NCBI GenBank assembly: GCA_018384375.1
Contig: JAHAYJ010000120.1
Span: 1 to 55,029 of the forward strand
DNA length: 55,029 nucleotides
Direction: 5' to 3'
DNA from: Lachnospiraceae bacterium
GTDB taxonomy: Bacteria > Bacillota > Clostridia > Lachnospirales > Lachnospiraceae
Below the pieces are notes generated by a model. The model did not search any database. It was not told the origin of the DNA and was given only the letters and a program-made list of their open reading frames with translations. The translations under genes were made by a program, and so were the position numbers. How positions within the stretch are numbered: position 1 is the first letter of the stretch; the number at the start of each line of letters is the position of its first letter. Positions 32,461-40,655 of the stretch are shown here, in pieces.

Positions 32461-32679
32461 TTGAAAAATAAGAGGATGAAAATAGCCAGAATTGAAAAGG
32501 ATCTTTCCCAGGAACAGCTTGCAGAGCTGGTGGGGGTTACCAGGCAGACCATCGGAATGATTGAGTCCGGTAAATTTAACCCATCCCTGCAGCTGTGCCT
32601 TTCCATATGCAGAGCGCTTGGAAAGACGCTGGATGAGTTGTTCTGGGAGGAGGAGAGTGAAAGGGGAACTGAATTATGA
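32461..32679 (+). CDS. XRE-family helix-turn-helix regulator
   Basis: The 72-residue protein is a single HTH domain: MKIARIEKDLSQEQLAELVG, then VTRQTIGMIESGKFNPSLQL, of the YozG/SinR-like compact class. The start is TTG at 32461 after AAGGAGA, which fits better than a GTG at 32437. A TATAAT box lies at 32408-32413. It overlaps the membrane protein gene downstream by 4 nt, a pairing common for small regulators that control their own membrane partner. Confidence 0.88.
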   Translation: MKNKRMKIARIEKDLSQEQLAELVGVTRQTIGMIESGKFNPSLQLCLSICRALGKTLDELFWEEESERGTEL

Positions 32680-33176
32680 AGGTAATAAAAGAATTATTTG
32701 CCAAGAGGGTAGACGAAAGACAGGAAATGGAACTGCTGAAGGTGGAACATATCGGATTCTGGGCCATGTATTGGATGTTGTTTGCTGCCCTGCTGATTCA
32801 GGGAGTGATCATGCAGAAGGAAATAGAAGTGGTGGCAGGAGAATTCATTACGTTCATGGTAACAAGCTTGATCGTATTGATTGGCTGGGTGAGAAAAGGC
32901 GTCTGGAGTTATCAGTCCAGAAAGGTACCAGGCATTAAAGCATATTTATGCTACAGTCTCGTTACAGGAGTGATCGGAGGGCTCTTTTTTGGAATTCTCA
33001 TGGGGATCAGATGGCATCAGAATGATGTAAAAGGGATTGTAGCCTGTGTGCTTTTCTATATAGTCTTTTTGTTTGGATTTACCTTTGTCGTATTTTTGGT
33101 TTTTGGAACCATTGCAAGAAAAAGGGAGAGGATGCTGGAACAGGCAGAATCTGAGGAAGACGATATGGAGAAATAA
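32676..33176 (+). CDS. Four-helix membrane protein (DUF6773-like)
   Basis: The 166-residue protein has a charged N-terminus (KRVDERQEMELLKVEHIGFW) and about four membrane helices (residues 30-48, 55-73, 91-111 and 120-145), with an acidic tail. Such proteins lie beside XRE regulators in many Firmicutes. Function unknown. It overlaps the regulator by 4 nt and is followed 29 nt later by a CPBP protease. Confidence 0.7.
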   Translation: MKVIKELFAKRVDERQEMELLKVEHIGFWAMYWMLFAALLIQGVIMQKEIEVVAGEFITFMVTSLIVLIGWVRKGVWSYQSRKVPGIKAYLCYSLVTGVIGGLFFGILMGIRWHQNDVKGIVACVLFYIVFLFGFTFVVFLVFGTIARKRERMLEQAESEEDDMEK

Positions 33177-33205
33177 GGAAGAAATCAAGAGAGGGATGAC
33201 AAAAA

Positions 33206-34198
33206 ATGAAGTGGACAGAATTAGAAAAGAAGCAACTGATTATTTTTGCACTGATAGCGTTTGGATTGCCGATTTTGATGGGAATCCTGATGGGATACAG
33301 CTATTTTCAGGGGAATGACGTCAGTACCTTCCCTAATGCACAGATGTATTATCCGGCAGCGGGTGTTATGCTTGCGCTTTTCCTTGCCGGAGACAAAGAG
33401 AAGCCTTTACCGAAAAAATTCTATATTGGCTTTTTAGGGACAACGGTTGTGATGATGTTGACAGCGGTTTTCAGTATCTTTACACCGCAGTTTAATTGGG
33501 CGGTTTATGGCCAGATACCGATTATTATTCTCAGCATTGTATGCCTGATTCTTCTTCTGACAGAGAAGAAGGAGATACGCGGGGAGTATGGACTTCGATT
33601 TGTAGGAAAGAGGAAAGGAAATTCATGGCTGTGCATTTTTCTGTTTCTTGCCATTTATATTCTGCGCTTATTTTTAAGCTGCTTAATAGAAGGGGAAATT
33701 ACTATGTTCGTGGATGTTTTTAAGAATCCTATGACATATGTTACGATGGTTAGTTTACTTCCCAGCTTTTTCCTGGTATTCACAGCATTTTTGGGTGAGG
33801 AATATGGTTGGCGGTTTTTCTTCCAGCCTCTTTTACAGAAGAGATTTGGTTTAAAGGGCGGTGTTCTGATCTTGGGTGTGCTGTGGGGCTTATGGCATCT
33901 GCCGATCAACATTTTCTTTTATAGCCCGGATACCTGGGTGATTAGTGTAGTCCTTCAGATTATTACCTGTATCAGTCTGGGTATATTCTTTGGTTATGGA
34001 TATAGTAAGACCGGAAACATCTGGGTTCCCGTAGCAATGCATTTTCTTAACAACAATATGATCGCTGTAGTGACAGGATCAGCAGATATCAGTAATCAGG
34101 TATATCGCCTGATAGATATACCACTTACGTTGCTTGTGGATTTGATCTTTATTGTATTTTTCTTTTCTAAAGAGTATCGAGAGAAGAAGGCCAGTTAA
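33206..34198 (+). CDS. CPBP-family intramembrane metalloprotease
   Basis: The 330-residue protein has about eight membrane helices and the Abi/CPBP motifs: EEYGWR (Glu198, Glu199, Arg203), GLWHLP with His231, and a final AMHFLNNN. These residues bind zinc in the membrane. Relatives process prenylated CAAX proteins in eukaryotes and, in bacteria, often give bacteriocin self-immunity. The neighbouring XRE gene and membrane protein suggest a small regulated module. Confidence 0.87.
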   Translation: MKWTELEKKQLIIFALIAFGLPILMGILMGYSYFQGNDVSTFPNAQMYYPAAGVMLALFLAGDKEKPLPKKFYIGFLGTTVVMMLTAVFSIFTPQFNWAVYGQIPIIILSIVCLILLLTEKKEIRGEYGLRFVGKRKGNSWLCIFLFLAIYILRLFLSCLIEGEITMFVDVFKNPMTYVTMVSLLPSFFLVFTAFLGEEYGWRFFFQPLLQKRFGLKGGVLILGVLWGLWHLPINIFFYSPDTWVISVVLQIITCISLGIFFGYGYSKTGNIWVPVAMHFLNNNMIAVVTGSADISNQVYRLIDIPLTLLVDLIFIVFFFSKEYREKKAS

Positions 34199-34223
34199 GA
34201 GGCAGATATAGGCATTTATACAA

Positions 34224-34318
34224 AAAACCTCCCAATCCTAAGGAAGCAATTCGCGATAGCCGGATGAGACCTGAGGCTCATCCAGGCGATAGCGTGCTGA
34301 CGAGGATTGGGAGGTTTT
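34224..34318. terminator. Large bidirectional terminator with a structured loop
   Basis: A 16-bp perfect stem (34224-34239 with 34303-34318) ends in AAAA and TTTT, so it can stop both the plus-strand protease unit and the minus-strand esterase. The 63-nt loop carries its own hairpin (GGATGAG 34262-34268 with CTCATCC 34277-34283), flanked by two direct copies of GCGATAGC. Confidence 0.8.
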
Positions 34319-34339
34319 CATATATTTATATATATACAT

Positions 34340-35467
34340 TTATGCTTCCAAATAAGCTTTCAAGTACTCGGTAAGTACTTTGGCGGCCCGTGCATGGGAT
34401 TTTTCTCCCGGATGTGCATGGGAACCAACTGTCTCATCTGTAGTATTGGGAAGATGAAGGAAGGCAACATTATTATCTTTGGTTGCGTTCTTGTAAGAAT
34501 TCATCGCGTCTGTAATGGCGAGAGTCAGATCATAGCCAAGCATGCCGTATACCCACACAATATGGGAATCGGGATTATTGCGGCGGAGCATGGTGAGAAA
34601 ATCAATCACTGCCTGCTTGAAACGGTTCAAATCATCCGGATCAAAGGAACCATCAGGGTTTTTATGCTGCTTAAAAGTTTCGCCGGTTTCGGGATTTGTC
34701 CACTCCGGTTGGTTGAAAGCACTGGCATCATTGGTACCCAGATTTACAATAATAGCATCCGGTTTCCAGCTTTCAAAACGATAGGGCTTTGAGGCGCCGA
34801 GACTTTCGTTCATTTTACCGCCTGCAAGTCCGCAGATCTTTTCATAGCGGGAAGGAATATTATGCCTCGGATCATTGTCCCATCCGCAAAGGACACCCCA
34901 GCCGCCTTGGGAAACCAGACGAAATTCTGCATCGAGAGCATCGGAAACCATAAGAGCATAGTTGCGGCTTACACCCATATACATGGCAAGCCAGTCGGTA
35001 TCCTCCTTTGCACCATAGGTTCCCTCCCCGGAAGTGATGCTGTCACCAATGAATTCCAGCTTATATTTTTTGTTCGAAACAGGAAGGAAGAAGCCATCTG
35101 TACGGAAGCCCCTGATCAGTATATGACAGGAATCATCCTCCGACATTGCCTGAAGCTCTCGGAAGAACTTCATATTCTTCACGGTATCAGGGCTCATGCT
35201 CCTGAAAAGACAAAGGGAATAGGAACCGGACATCAGCATCTGACGGCTCATGAAGGAGTTGTTTAGTCTGGTAAAAATCCAGGGTTCGTGCATATCATAA
35301 TCAACATCAATATCGATCCAAAGCTCGGAACCGGTTACATTCACTTCTATGCCACTTCCGTTAAAAAACAGGGGAAGAGGGTATTGCGTCTCATCGGTTC
35401 TTCCGTAAATTTTGTAATATTCCATGTCCTTTAAAGAGTAGGTTTTCAGGTTACTGTTTGGTTTCAT
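34340..35467 (-). CDS. SGNH/GDSL esterase with CE2-like N-terminal domain
   Basis: The 375-residue protein has an N-terminal beta domain (residues about 1-130) and an SGNH hydrolase domain: block I EFIGDSITSGEG with the nucleophile Ser, block III VNLGTNDAS, and block V SHAHPGEKSH with the catalytic His. The arrangement resembles carbohydrate esterase family 2 acetyl-esterases, which remove acetyl groups from plant polysaccharides. No signal peptide is seen, so it may act on imported oligosaccharides. Start 35467 has GGAGG upstream; TATAAT lies further up on the minus strand. Confidence 0.85.
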   Translation of the reverse strand: MKPNSNLKTYSLKDMEYYKIYGRTDETQYPLPLFFNGSGIEVNVTGSELWIDIDVDYDMHEPWIFTRLNNSFMSRQMLMSGSYSLCLFRSMSPDTVKNMKFFRELQAMSEDDSCHILIRGFRTDGFFLPVSNKKYKLEFIGDSITSGEGTYGAKEDTDWLAMYMGVSRNYALMVSDALDAEFRLVSQGGWGVLCGWDNDPRHNIPSRYEKICGLAGGKMNESLGASKPYRFESWKPDAIIVNLGTNDASAFNQPEWTNPETGETFKQHKNPDGSFDPDDLNRFKQAVIDFLTMLRRNNPDSHIVWVYGMLGYDLTLAITDAMNSYKNATKDNNVAFLHLPNTTDETVGSHAHPGEKSHARAAKVLTEYLKAYLEA

Positions 35468-35581
35468 CTTCTGCCTCCGCATTTGATAGGAATTATAATA
35501 AATTTCTTACGATATCATCAGTGTATTTCTTTCCATTCACATTTGCAAGAATAAAATATCATAAATACAAGAGTTATTAAT

Positions 35582-35613
35582 AAAAAGGGAAACCATTGTT
35601 TCAGTGGTTTCCC
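35582..35613 (-). terminator. Intrinsic terminator after tRNA-Gly
   Basis: On the minus strand GGGAAACCA and TGGTTTCCC (35613-35605 and 35595-35587) form a 9-bp stem followed by TTTTT (35586-35582). Confidence 0.85.
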
Positions 35614-35626
35614 CTAATAGTGAATA

Positions 35627-35697
35627 AGCGGGTGATGGGAATCGAACCCACGTATCCAGCTTGGAAGGCTGGTGTTCTACCATTGAACTACACCCGC
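35627..35697 (-). tRNA. tRNA-Gly (anticodon TCC)
   Basis: Read on the minus strand, the acceptor GCGGGTG (35697-35691) pairs with CACCCGC (35634-35628) and the loop CTTCCAA holds anticodon TCC. The D arm (AGTTCAATGGTAGAAC) and T arm (GGGTTCGATTCCC) are regular. No CCA is encoded. Confidence 0.95.
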
Positions 35698-35729
35698 AAA
35701 GTATTATAACAGCGTCCTTACGAGTATGT

Positions 35730-35759
35730 ATAATACCATAGAGAAAAACATTGTGTCAA
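35730..35759 (-). promoter_or_regulatory. Promoter of tRNA-Gly
   Basis: On the minus strand TTGACA (35759-35754), an 18-nt spacer and TATTAT (35735-35730) lie about 33 nt before the tRNA. Confidence 0.7.
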
Positions 35760-35778
35760 TAGAAAAGTTTATCTGTTA

Positions 35779-36624
35779 TTACCAGTCACTTCCCCAATCG
35801 TCATATCCTGAATCCCAATCACTGCCTGAATCCCAGTCACTGTCGGAATCCCAATCGCTGCCTGAATCCCAGTCGCTGTCCGAGTCACTGCTACTGTCAG
35901 GTTCTGTGTAATATTCCGAGTCCTCAAAATCTGAAAACTCCGAATCATAAGAATAACTGCTGCTGTCAAAATAGTCATCAGCCTGATCCAGAAAAGTGCT
36001 GTTCGGAGAAGTTGTCTCCCAGGTATCCGTTGAGAAATCGTACTCATACCAGCTATCATTGGCACTCTGATAATAGTATGGAATACTGTCATAATAATAA
36101 TATCCGGTTTGAGGAGCTTCATCGACAAAAAGTGCCATGGCAATGTATGCCAGTACCACTATAGTGAAGATAACACCTGCTGCAGATATCTTGCGTTTTT
36201 GGCGTTTGTTTGAGGAATTTGGCATAGGATTGCGCCCATTCCCTTGAACGGATTGATGAGACTTTTGTGTTGCCACACGTTCCTTCATTTTCAAATAAAG
36301 CTCATTTACCGCATAAGCTTCATCAGGTCCCTCATAGCGGATTACACGGGTGCCATCGTCCTTATTTTTATATACAATAAAATTACCGGTCTTCTTTTCC
36401 TGATAAATTCCGAATGCACGGGCTCCTTTATAGTCAACACCAATATAGGTTCGCATATCAGCCAGCGGCAGGTGATGCTCGTTAGCCCAACTTTTGAGCT
36501 CTGCTATGGTGGTTGGCACACCATTGCCTACTCTTTTGAAGCTTTCATTTGCAGCTCCGCAGCTTTCACAGGTTTCATCACTTTCGTCTATCCAGTTTCC
36601 GCAATAAGTACACTTAACCCTCAT
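35779..36624 (-). CDS. Zinc-ribbon membrane protein with an acidic repeat tail
   Basis: The 281-residue protein starts with a zinc ribbon (CTYCGNW and CESCGA, four Cys at about 4-23), continues as a soluble region, then has one membrane helix (about residues 150-168, GVIFTIVVLAYIAMALFV). Its extracytoplasmic tail is rich in Tyr, Asp and Ser and ends in tandem DSGSDW-like hexapeptides. It looks like a membrane sensor or scaffold. I do not recognise the family. Transcribed in the same direction as tRNA-Gly downstream and tRNA-Phe upstream. Confidence 0.82.
   Translation of the reverse strand: MRVKCTYCGNWIDESDETCESCGAANESFKRVGNGVPTTIAELKSWANEHHLPLADMRTYIGVDYKGARAFGIYQEKKTGNFIVYKNKDDGTRVIRYEGPDEAYAVNELYLKMKERVATQKSHQSVQGNGRNPMPNSSNKRQKRKISAAGVIFTIVVLAYIAMALFVDEAPQTGYYYYDSIPYYYQSANDSWYEYDFSTDTWETTSPNSTFLDQADDYFDSSSYSYDSEFSDFEDSEYYTEPDSSSDSDSDWDSGSDWDSDSDWDSGSDWDSGYDDWGSDW
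35807..35896 (-). repeat. 18-bp tandem repeat, about 5 copies
   Basis: Units at 35807-35824, 35825-35842, 35843-35860, 35861-35878 and a diverged one at 35879-35896 share the core GAATCCCA. Each encodes a DSGSDW-like hexapeptide in the tail of the zinc-ribbon protein. The near-identical units suggest recent slippage expansion. Confidence 0.85.
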
Positions 36625-36705
36625 ACATAATCCTCCTATGGAATTATTATATTGTATTTTCTTACTGTTGTCACCAGTCGTTTTGGTGGATTAAAATATA
36701 GAGAG

Positions 36706-36743
36706 AAAAAAATAGAGGACTACTGAAAAGAGCAGTAATCCTC
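36706..36743 (-). terminator. Intrinsic terminator after tRNA-Phe
   Basis: On the minus strand the 11-bp stem (GAGGATTACTG with CAGTAGTCCTC, one mismatch) is followed by a U-rich tract encoded by the A-run at 36706-36712. Confidence 0.8.
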
Positions 36744-36761
36744 CCGAAACGCATTGATAAG

Positions 36762-36834
<73 letters not shown>

Positions 36835-36861
36835 TAATCATTGACACGCAATGCATCAGTT

Positions 36862-36890
36862 ATTTTAAAATAGAGATTTTACTTTGTCAA
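36862..36890 (-). promoter_or_regulatory. Promoter of tRNA-Phe
   Basis: On the minus strand TTGACA (36890-36885), a 17-nt spacer and TAAAAT (36867-36862) precede the tRNA by about 27 nt. Confidence 0.8.
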
Positions 36891-36911
36891 GCATTTCCAC
36901 ATAAAAAACAA

Positions 36912-36940
36912 TTGCGTAAACTGATTACCATTAATATAAT
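36912..36940 (+). promoter_or_regulatory. Promoter of tcdA
   Basis: TTGCGT (36912-36917), a 17-nt spacer and TATAAT (36935-36940) lie 30 nt before the tcdA start, back to back with the tRNA-Phe promoter. Confidence 0.75.
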
Positions 36941-36969
36941 TAAAGCATCGGTGTATGAGGTGATATGCT

Positions 36970-37767
36970 ATGCTAAATCAGTTTTCAAGAACAGAATTAT
37001 TACTGGGAAAGGCGGCAATGGACCGGCTCAGGAAATCCCGTGTGGCAGTATTTGGAATCGGCGGTGTGGGAGGATATGTATGCGAAGCGCTGGTCAGAAG
37101 CGGTGTCGGAGCCTTTGATTTGATTGATGATGATAAAGTATGTCTTACCAATTTAAACAGGCAGATTATTGCTACCAGAAAGACAATCGGACAGTATAAA
37201 GTTGATGTGATGAAGGAGCGCATTTTGGAAATCAATCCGGAAGCGGATGTCAGGGTTCACAAATGCTTTTTCCTACCGGAGAATTCTGAGGAGTTTCCCT
37301 TTGCGCAATACGATTATGTTGTGGATGCTGTAGACACGGTAACAGCCAAAATTGAATTGGTGATAAAGGCAAAGGAAATGCACATTCCGATCATCAGTAG
37401 TATGGGAGCCGGGAACAAGTTAGACGGAAGCCGTTTTCAGGTGGCGGATCTGTACAAGACAAAGGTTTGTCCACTGGCAAAGGTGATGAGGCGGGAGTTG
37501 AAGAAGCGGGGAGTGGAGAAGCTTAAGGTTGTTTATTCGGAAGAAACTCCGGTTCCGCCTATTGAGGATATGGCAATCAGCTGTAAGACAAACTGCATTT
37601 GTCCGCCGGGGGCAGCGCGTAAATGTACAGAGCGAAGAGACATACCGGGAAGTACTGCATTTGTACCGTCTGTAGCCGGACTTATCATTGCCGGTGAGGT
37701 TGTGAAGGATTTGGTACGGGATCTGATAGATAACAGAGAGGAAAGACAGATATGCGAAAGAGAGTAG
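36970..37767 (+). CDS. tcdA: tRNA threonylcarbamoyladenosine dehydratase (TcdA)
   Basis: The 265-residue ThiF/E1-like enzyme has the ATP-binding GIGGVGGYVCEAL (about residues 30-42), the DDDKVCLTNLNRQ segment, DAVDTVTAK, and the C-terminal CICPPGAARKC region typical of TcdA. It uses ATP to cyclise t6A37 to ct6A in ANN-decoding tRNAs. The next gene overlaps its end by 16 nt. Three tRNA genes lie in this window, but direct linkage is coincidental. Confidence 0.92.
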   Translation: MLNQFSRTELLLGKAAMDRLRKSRVAVFGIGGVGGYVCEALVRSGVGAFDLIDDDKVCLTNLNRQIIATRKTIGQYKVDVMKERILEINPEADVRVHKCFFLPENSEEFPFAQYDYVVDAVDTVTAKIELVIKAKEMHIPIISSMGAGNKLDGSRFQVADLYKTKVCPLAKVMRRELKKRGVEKLKVVYSEETPVPPIEDMAISCKTNCICPPGAARKCTERRDIPGSTAFVPSVAGLIIAGEVVKDLVRDLIDNREERQICERE

Positions 37768-38423
37768 GAAAAATCGGAAGGGCAGGGGTGATATGCTTAT
37801 CATGTCTGATGTTTTCAGGCTGTGGGGGACCATCTGAAGAGAAAATTGCACAGGCGCAGGAGGCTTATGCCCAACTGGCTGAGATACACAATGAGGTTGT
37901 GGAGGCGCATAAGGAAATACAGGATGCTTCTTTAGATAAAGGATTGCAGGCGCTTGCTGAAAAAGTGGATAAGGTTGATGATTTTGCCCTGAACGAAATG
38001 AAGGATGAGGACATTGACTTTCTGATTGATACTATGAATACCATTAAGCAGTCGTATGAAGAATATCTTGTAAAAATAGATGAGATTAAAGCATCTGAGG
38101 AAGCAGCAGTGTTGATTCCAATTTCTCTGACGTTGGTAAATAGTACAGAACAGACATTTTCACAAATTATTCTGCATCCGCAAAACAGTACCTCTCAGAA
38201 GATCGATGTATTACAGGGAGCGTTCAGCTTTGAACCGAAACAGTCCCTGACAGGACTTGTCGTGAATAAGGATGTCAATGCAACTCCGTGGATTTTAGAG
38301 CTTGAAAATCTGGAGGGGACAAGCTATACGATTGAACTTTCTGTGAAGGATTTTGATGAAAATGGAGAGGTACTGGAGCTTATCGTTGATACTGAGACAG
38401 GAGAAATACTTTTCCAGGAATAG
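37752..38423 (+). CDS. Putative lipoprotein of unknown function
   Basis: The 223-residue protein has a signal peptide with lipobox (LMFSGCGG, Cys at about 24), a helical, coiled-coil-like part (AQAQEAYAQLAEIHNEVVEA and on to residue 115) and a C-terminal beta domain (LTLVNSTEQTFSQIIL onward). It would be anchored on the outer face of the membrane. It overlaps tcdA by 16 nt, which indicates coupling of translation more than shared function. I do not recognise the family. Confidence 0.8.
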   Translation: MRKRVGKIGRAGVICLSCLMFSGCGGPSEEKIAQAQEAYAQLAEIHNEVVEAHKEIQDASLDKGLQALAEKVDKVDDFALNEMKDEDIDFLIDTMNTIKQSYEEYLVKIDEIKASEEAAVLIPISLTLVNSTEQTFSQIILHPQNSTSQKIDVLQGAFSFEPKQSLTGLVVNKDVNATPWILELENLEGTSYTIELSVKDFDENGEVLELIVDTETGEILFQE

Positions 38424-38448
38424 CTGATATAGGTGAGGAACTGAATTT

Positions 38449-39351
38449 ATGGAGAAGGCATATAAATTGGAATTTACCGGGGAAAAAAGCGGCAGTCTGT
38501 TTGTTAATTGCTGTGGGTGTTCGCGAACGGAGCCTTTACATAGCTTTGGACCGGCACAGAAGCCGCATTATCTGATCCACTTCATTCTGAGCGGAAAAGG
38601 AAGATTTTCTATACGGGATAAGGAATACACCTTAGAGCCCGGGTATGGCTTCTTGATTCCACCGGAGGAGCTCGCTTTTTATCAGGCAGACGAAAGGGAT
38701 CCATGGACCTATGTATGGGTGGGATTTTCTGGTATACTTGCTGAAAGTACCGTCAAAAGCATGGGTCTTTCTTTATCAAATCCAATCTTTAAATCCGAAC
38801 GGGGAGAAGAACTGTATGAAGCGGTAAAGGATATGATGGAACATAATACCTATGGAATATCCAATGATCTTCGCAGAAATGGGCAGCTTCATCTTTTTCT
38901 GTCTATCATTTCAGAGAGTGTTCCCATTGAAAAGAAAAATGAGAGCGACAGTGCGGATAATTATGTTCGCCGGGCGGTGGAATTTATTCAGGGAAATTAC
39001 TGTAATCCCATTAAGGTTACGGATGTGGCAGATTATGTCTGCATTAACAGAAGTTATCTCTATACCTTGTTTCGAAACGGGACGGGAATGTCTCCACAGC
39101 AGTTTCTTACCACCTTCCGAATTACCAAAGCAACAGAGCTTCTTCAGCTTACGGAGCTTCCCATTGAGAGTATTGCTCTTTCCTGTGGCTATACAGATCC
39201 ATTGGTGTTTACCAAAGCATTCAAACAGATGAAGAAGATGTCTCCGTCAGTATACAGGAAGGAGATGCAAAAGGGGGAAACGCGGAGGAATAAAGAGTAC
39301 CTGAAGCAGATCGAGGATTTCATAGGACAGGTAAATAAGATCAACAGTTAA
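38449..39351 (+). CDS. AraC-family regulator with a cupin sugar-sensing domain
   Basis: The 300-residue protein has an N-terminal cupin (AraC_binding; HYLIHFILSGKGRF and YTLEPGYGFLIPPEE) and two C-terminal helix-turn-helices (KVTDVADYVCINRSYLYTLF and IESIALSCGYTDPLVFTKAF). It resembles MsmR/RafR-like activators of alpha- or beta-galactoside genes. It is followed in the same direction by galK, whose promoter has a good -10 but poor -35, as expected for an activator-dependent promoter. Control of the gal/lac unit is inferred. Confidence 0.9.
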   Translation: MEKAYKLEFTGEKSGSLFVNCCGCSRTEPLHSFGPAQKPHYLIHFILSGKGRFSIRDKEYTLEPGYGFLIPPEELAFYQADERDPWTYVWVGFSGILAESTVKSMGLSLSNPIFKSERGEELYEAVKDMMEHNTYGISNDLRRNGQLHLFLSIISESVPIEKKNESDSADNYVRRAVEFIQGNYCNPIKVTDVADYVCINRSYLYTLFRNGTGMSPQQFLTTFRITKATELLQLTELPIESIALSCGYTDPLVFTKAFKQMKKMSPSVYRKEMQKGETRRNKEYLKQIEDFIGQVNKINS

Positions 39352-39405
39352 CATTTCGACAGATTTATGTAACAAACCGGACTGGTGTGGAAATAGAGAT
39401 ATTTC

Positions 39406-39411
39406 TATAAT
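39406..39411 (+). promoter_or_regulatory. -10 element of the galK promoter
   Basis: A perfect TATAAT stands about 69 nt before galK. The -35 position (39383-39388, TGGTGT) is poor, which suggests dependence on an activator such as the AraC-type protein encoded upstream. Confidence 0.5.
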
Positions 39412-39479
39412 AAAAGCAAGAAGACAGGAAAACTGTTTGTAACAGAAAATGCAAGGTATTCATTTCGGAGGGCAAGGAA

Positions 39480-40643
39480 TTGAAGGAGATCGTATTAAAA
39501 AAATTTCAGGAAGTATTTGGTGACACAGAAGGGGTGAAGGTGTTTTTTGCACCTGGGCGCGTGAATCTGATCGGGGAGCATACAGACTATAACGCAGGGC
39601 ATGTATTCCCCTGTGCGCTCACTATTGGTACGTATGGAGCTGCAAGAGTGAGAAATGACAGAAAGCTCTGCTTTTATTCCATGAATTTTGAAAATCTGGG
39701 CGTGATTGAGTCAAGCATTGACAGTCTGAAACCGGAAAAGGAAGCCGGATGGACCAATTATCCTAAGGGTGTTATGTGGGCATTCGGAGAGAGAGGATTT
39801 GTCATTCCAAGCGGAATGGACATTCTTCTGAACGGAAATATTCCCAACGGTTCCGGGCTTTCTTCTTCTGCATCCGTTGAGGTGCTTACCGGATCTATTT
39901 TACGGGAATTTTTCGGGTTTGAGGTAAGTAATCAGGATCTGGCTTTGATCGGGCAGTATTCCGAAAATAAATTTAATGGTGTAAACTGCGGAATCATGGA
40001 CCAATTTGCAATTGCCATGGGTAAGAAGGATCATGCAATTTTCCTTGATACAGCAGATCTGTCCTATACTTATGCACCTGTGAAACTGAGGGGTGCAAAG
40101 CTTGTGATTGCCTGCAGCAATAAAAAGAGAGGCCTTGGAGATTCCAAGTACAATGAGAGAAGAAGCGAATGCGAGACAGCTCTTGCCGAGCTTCAGAAGG
40201 TGATTGATATTGCTGGTCTTGGCGATCTGACAGAAGAGCAGTTTGAGGCAAATAAATCAGCGATCAAGGATCCCGTAAGAGTAAAGCGGGCAAGACATGC
40301 AGTATATGAAAATCAGAGAACCATACAGGCAGTTGCTGCGCTTCAGGCAGATGACATTGTAAGGTTCGGACAGTTGATGAATGCATCTCATGTATCCCTG
40401 CGGGATGATTATGAGGTGACAGGCGTTGAACTGGATACGCTGGTTGAAGAGGCATGGAAAATAGAGGGTGTCATCGGTTCCCGCATGACAGGTGCAGGCT
40501 TTGGCGGTTGTACTGTCAGCCTGGTAAAGGACGAAGCAATTGATTCCTTTATTGAAAAGGTTGGAGAGGCCTACCTTGCAAAGATTGGTTACCGTGCGGA
40601 TTTCTATGTGGTGGAGATCGGGGATGGTCCCTGCACGCTGTAA
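39480..40643 (+). CDS. galK: Galactokinase
   Basis: The 387-residue GHMP kinase phosphorylates galactose at C1. It has the galactokinase signature GRVNLIGEHTDYNAGHVFPC, the ATP-binding PNGSGLSSSASVEV, and the C-terminal SRMTGAGFGGC. The start is TTG at 39480, with CGGAGGG 7-8 nt upstream; no ATG fits the conserved N-terminus. GalT follows 12 nt later. First gene of a run of six same-strand genes to lacM. Confidence 0.96.
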   Translation: MKEIVLKKFQEVFGDTEGVKVFFAPGRVNLIGEHTDYNAGHVFPCALTIGTYGAARVRNDRKLCFYSMNFENLGVIESSIDSLKPEKEAGWTNYPKGVMWAFGERGFVIPSGMDILLNGNIPNGSGLSSSASVEVLTGSILREFFGFEVSNQDLALIGQYSENKFNGVNCGIMDQFAIAMGKKDHAIFLDTADLSYTYAPVKLRGAKLVIACSNKKRGLGDSKYNERRSECETALAELQKVIDIAGLGDLTEEQFEANKSAIKDPVRVKRARHAVYENQRTIQAVAALQADDIVRFGQLMNASHVSLRDDYEVTGVELDTLVEEAWKIEGVIGSRMTGAGFGGCTVSLVKDEAIDSFIEKVGEAYLAKIGYRADFYVVEIGDGPCTL

Positions 40644-40655
40644 GGGGGGAGCAAA

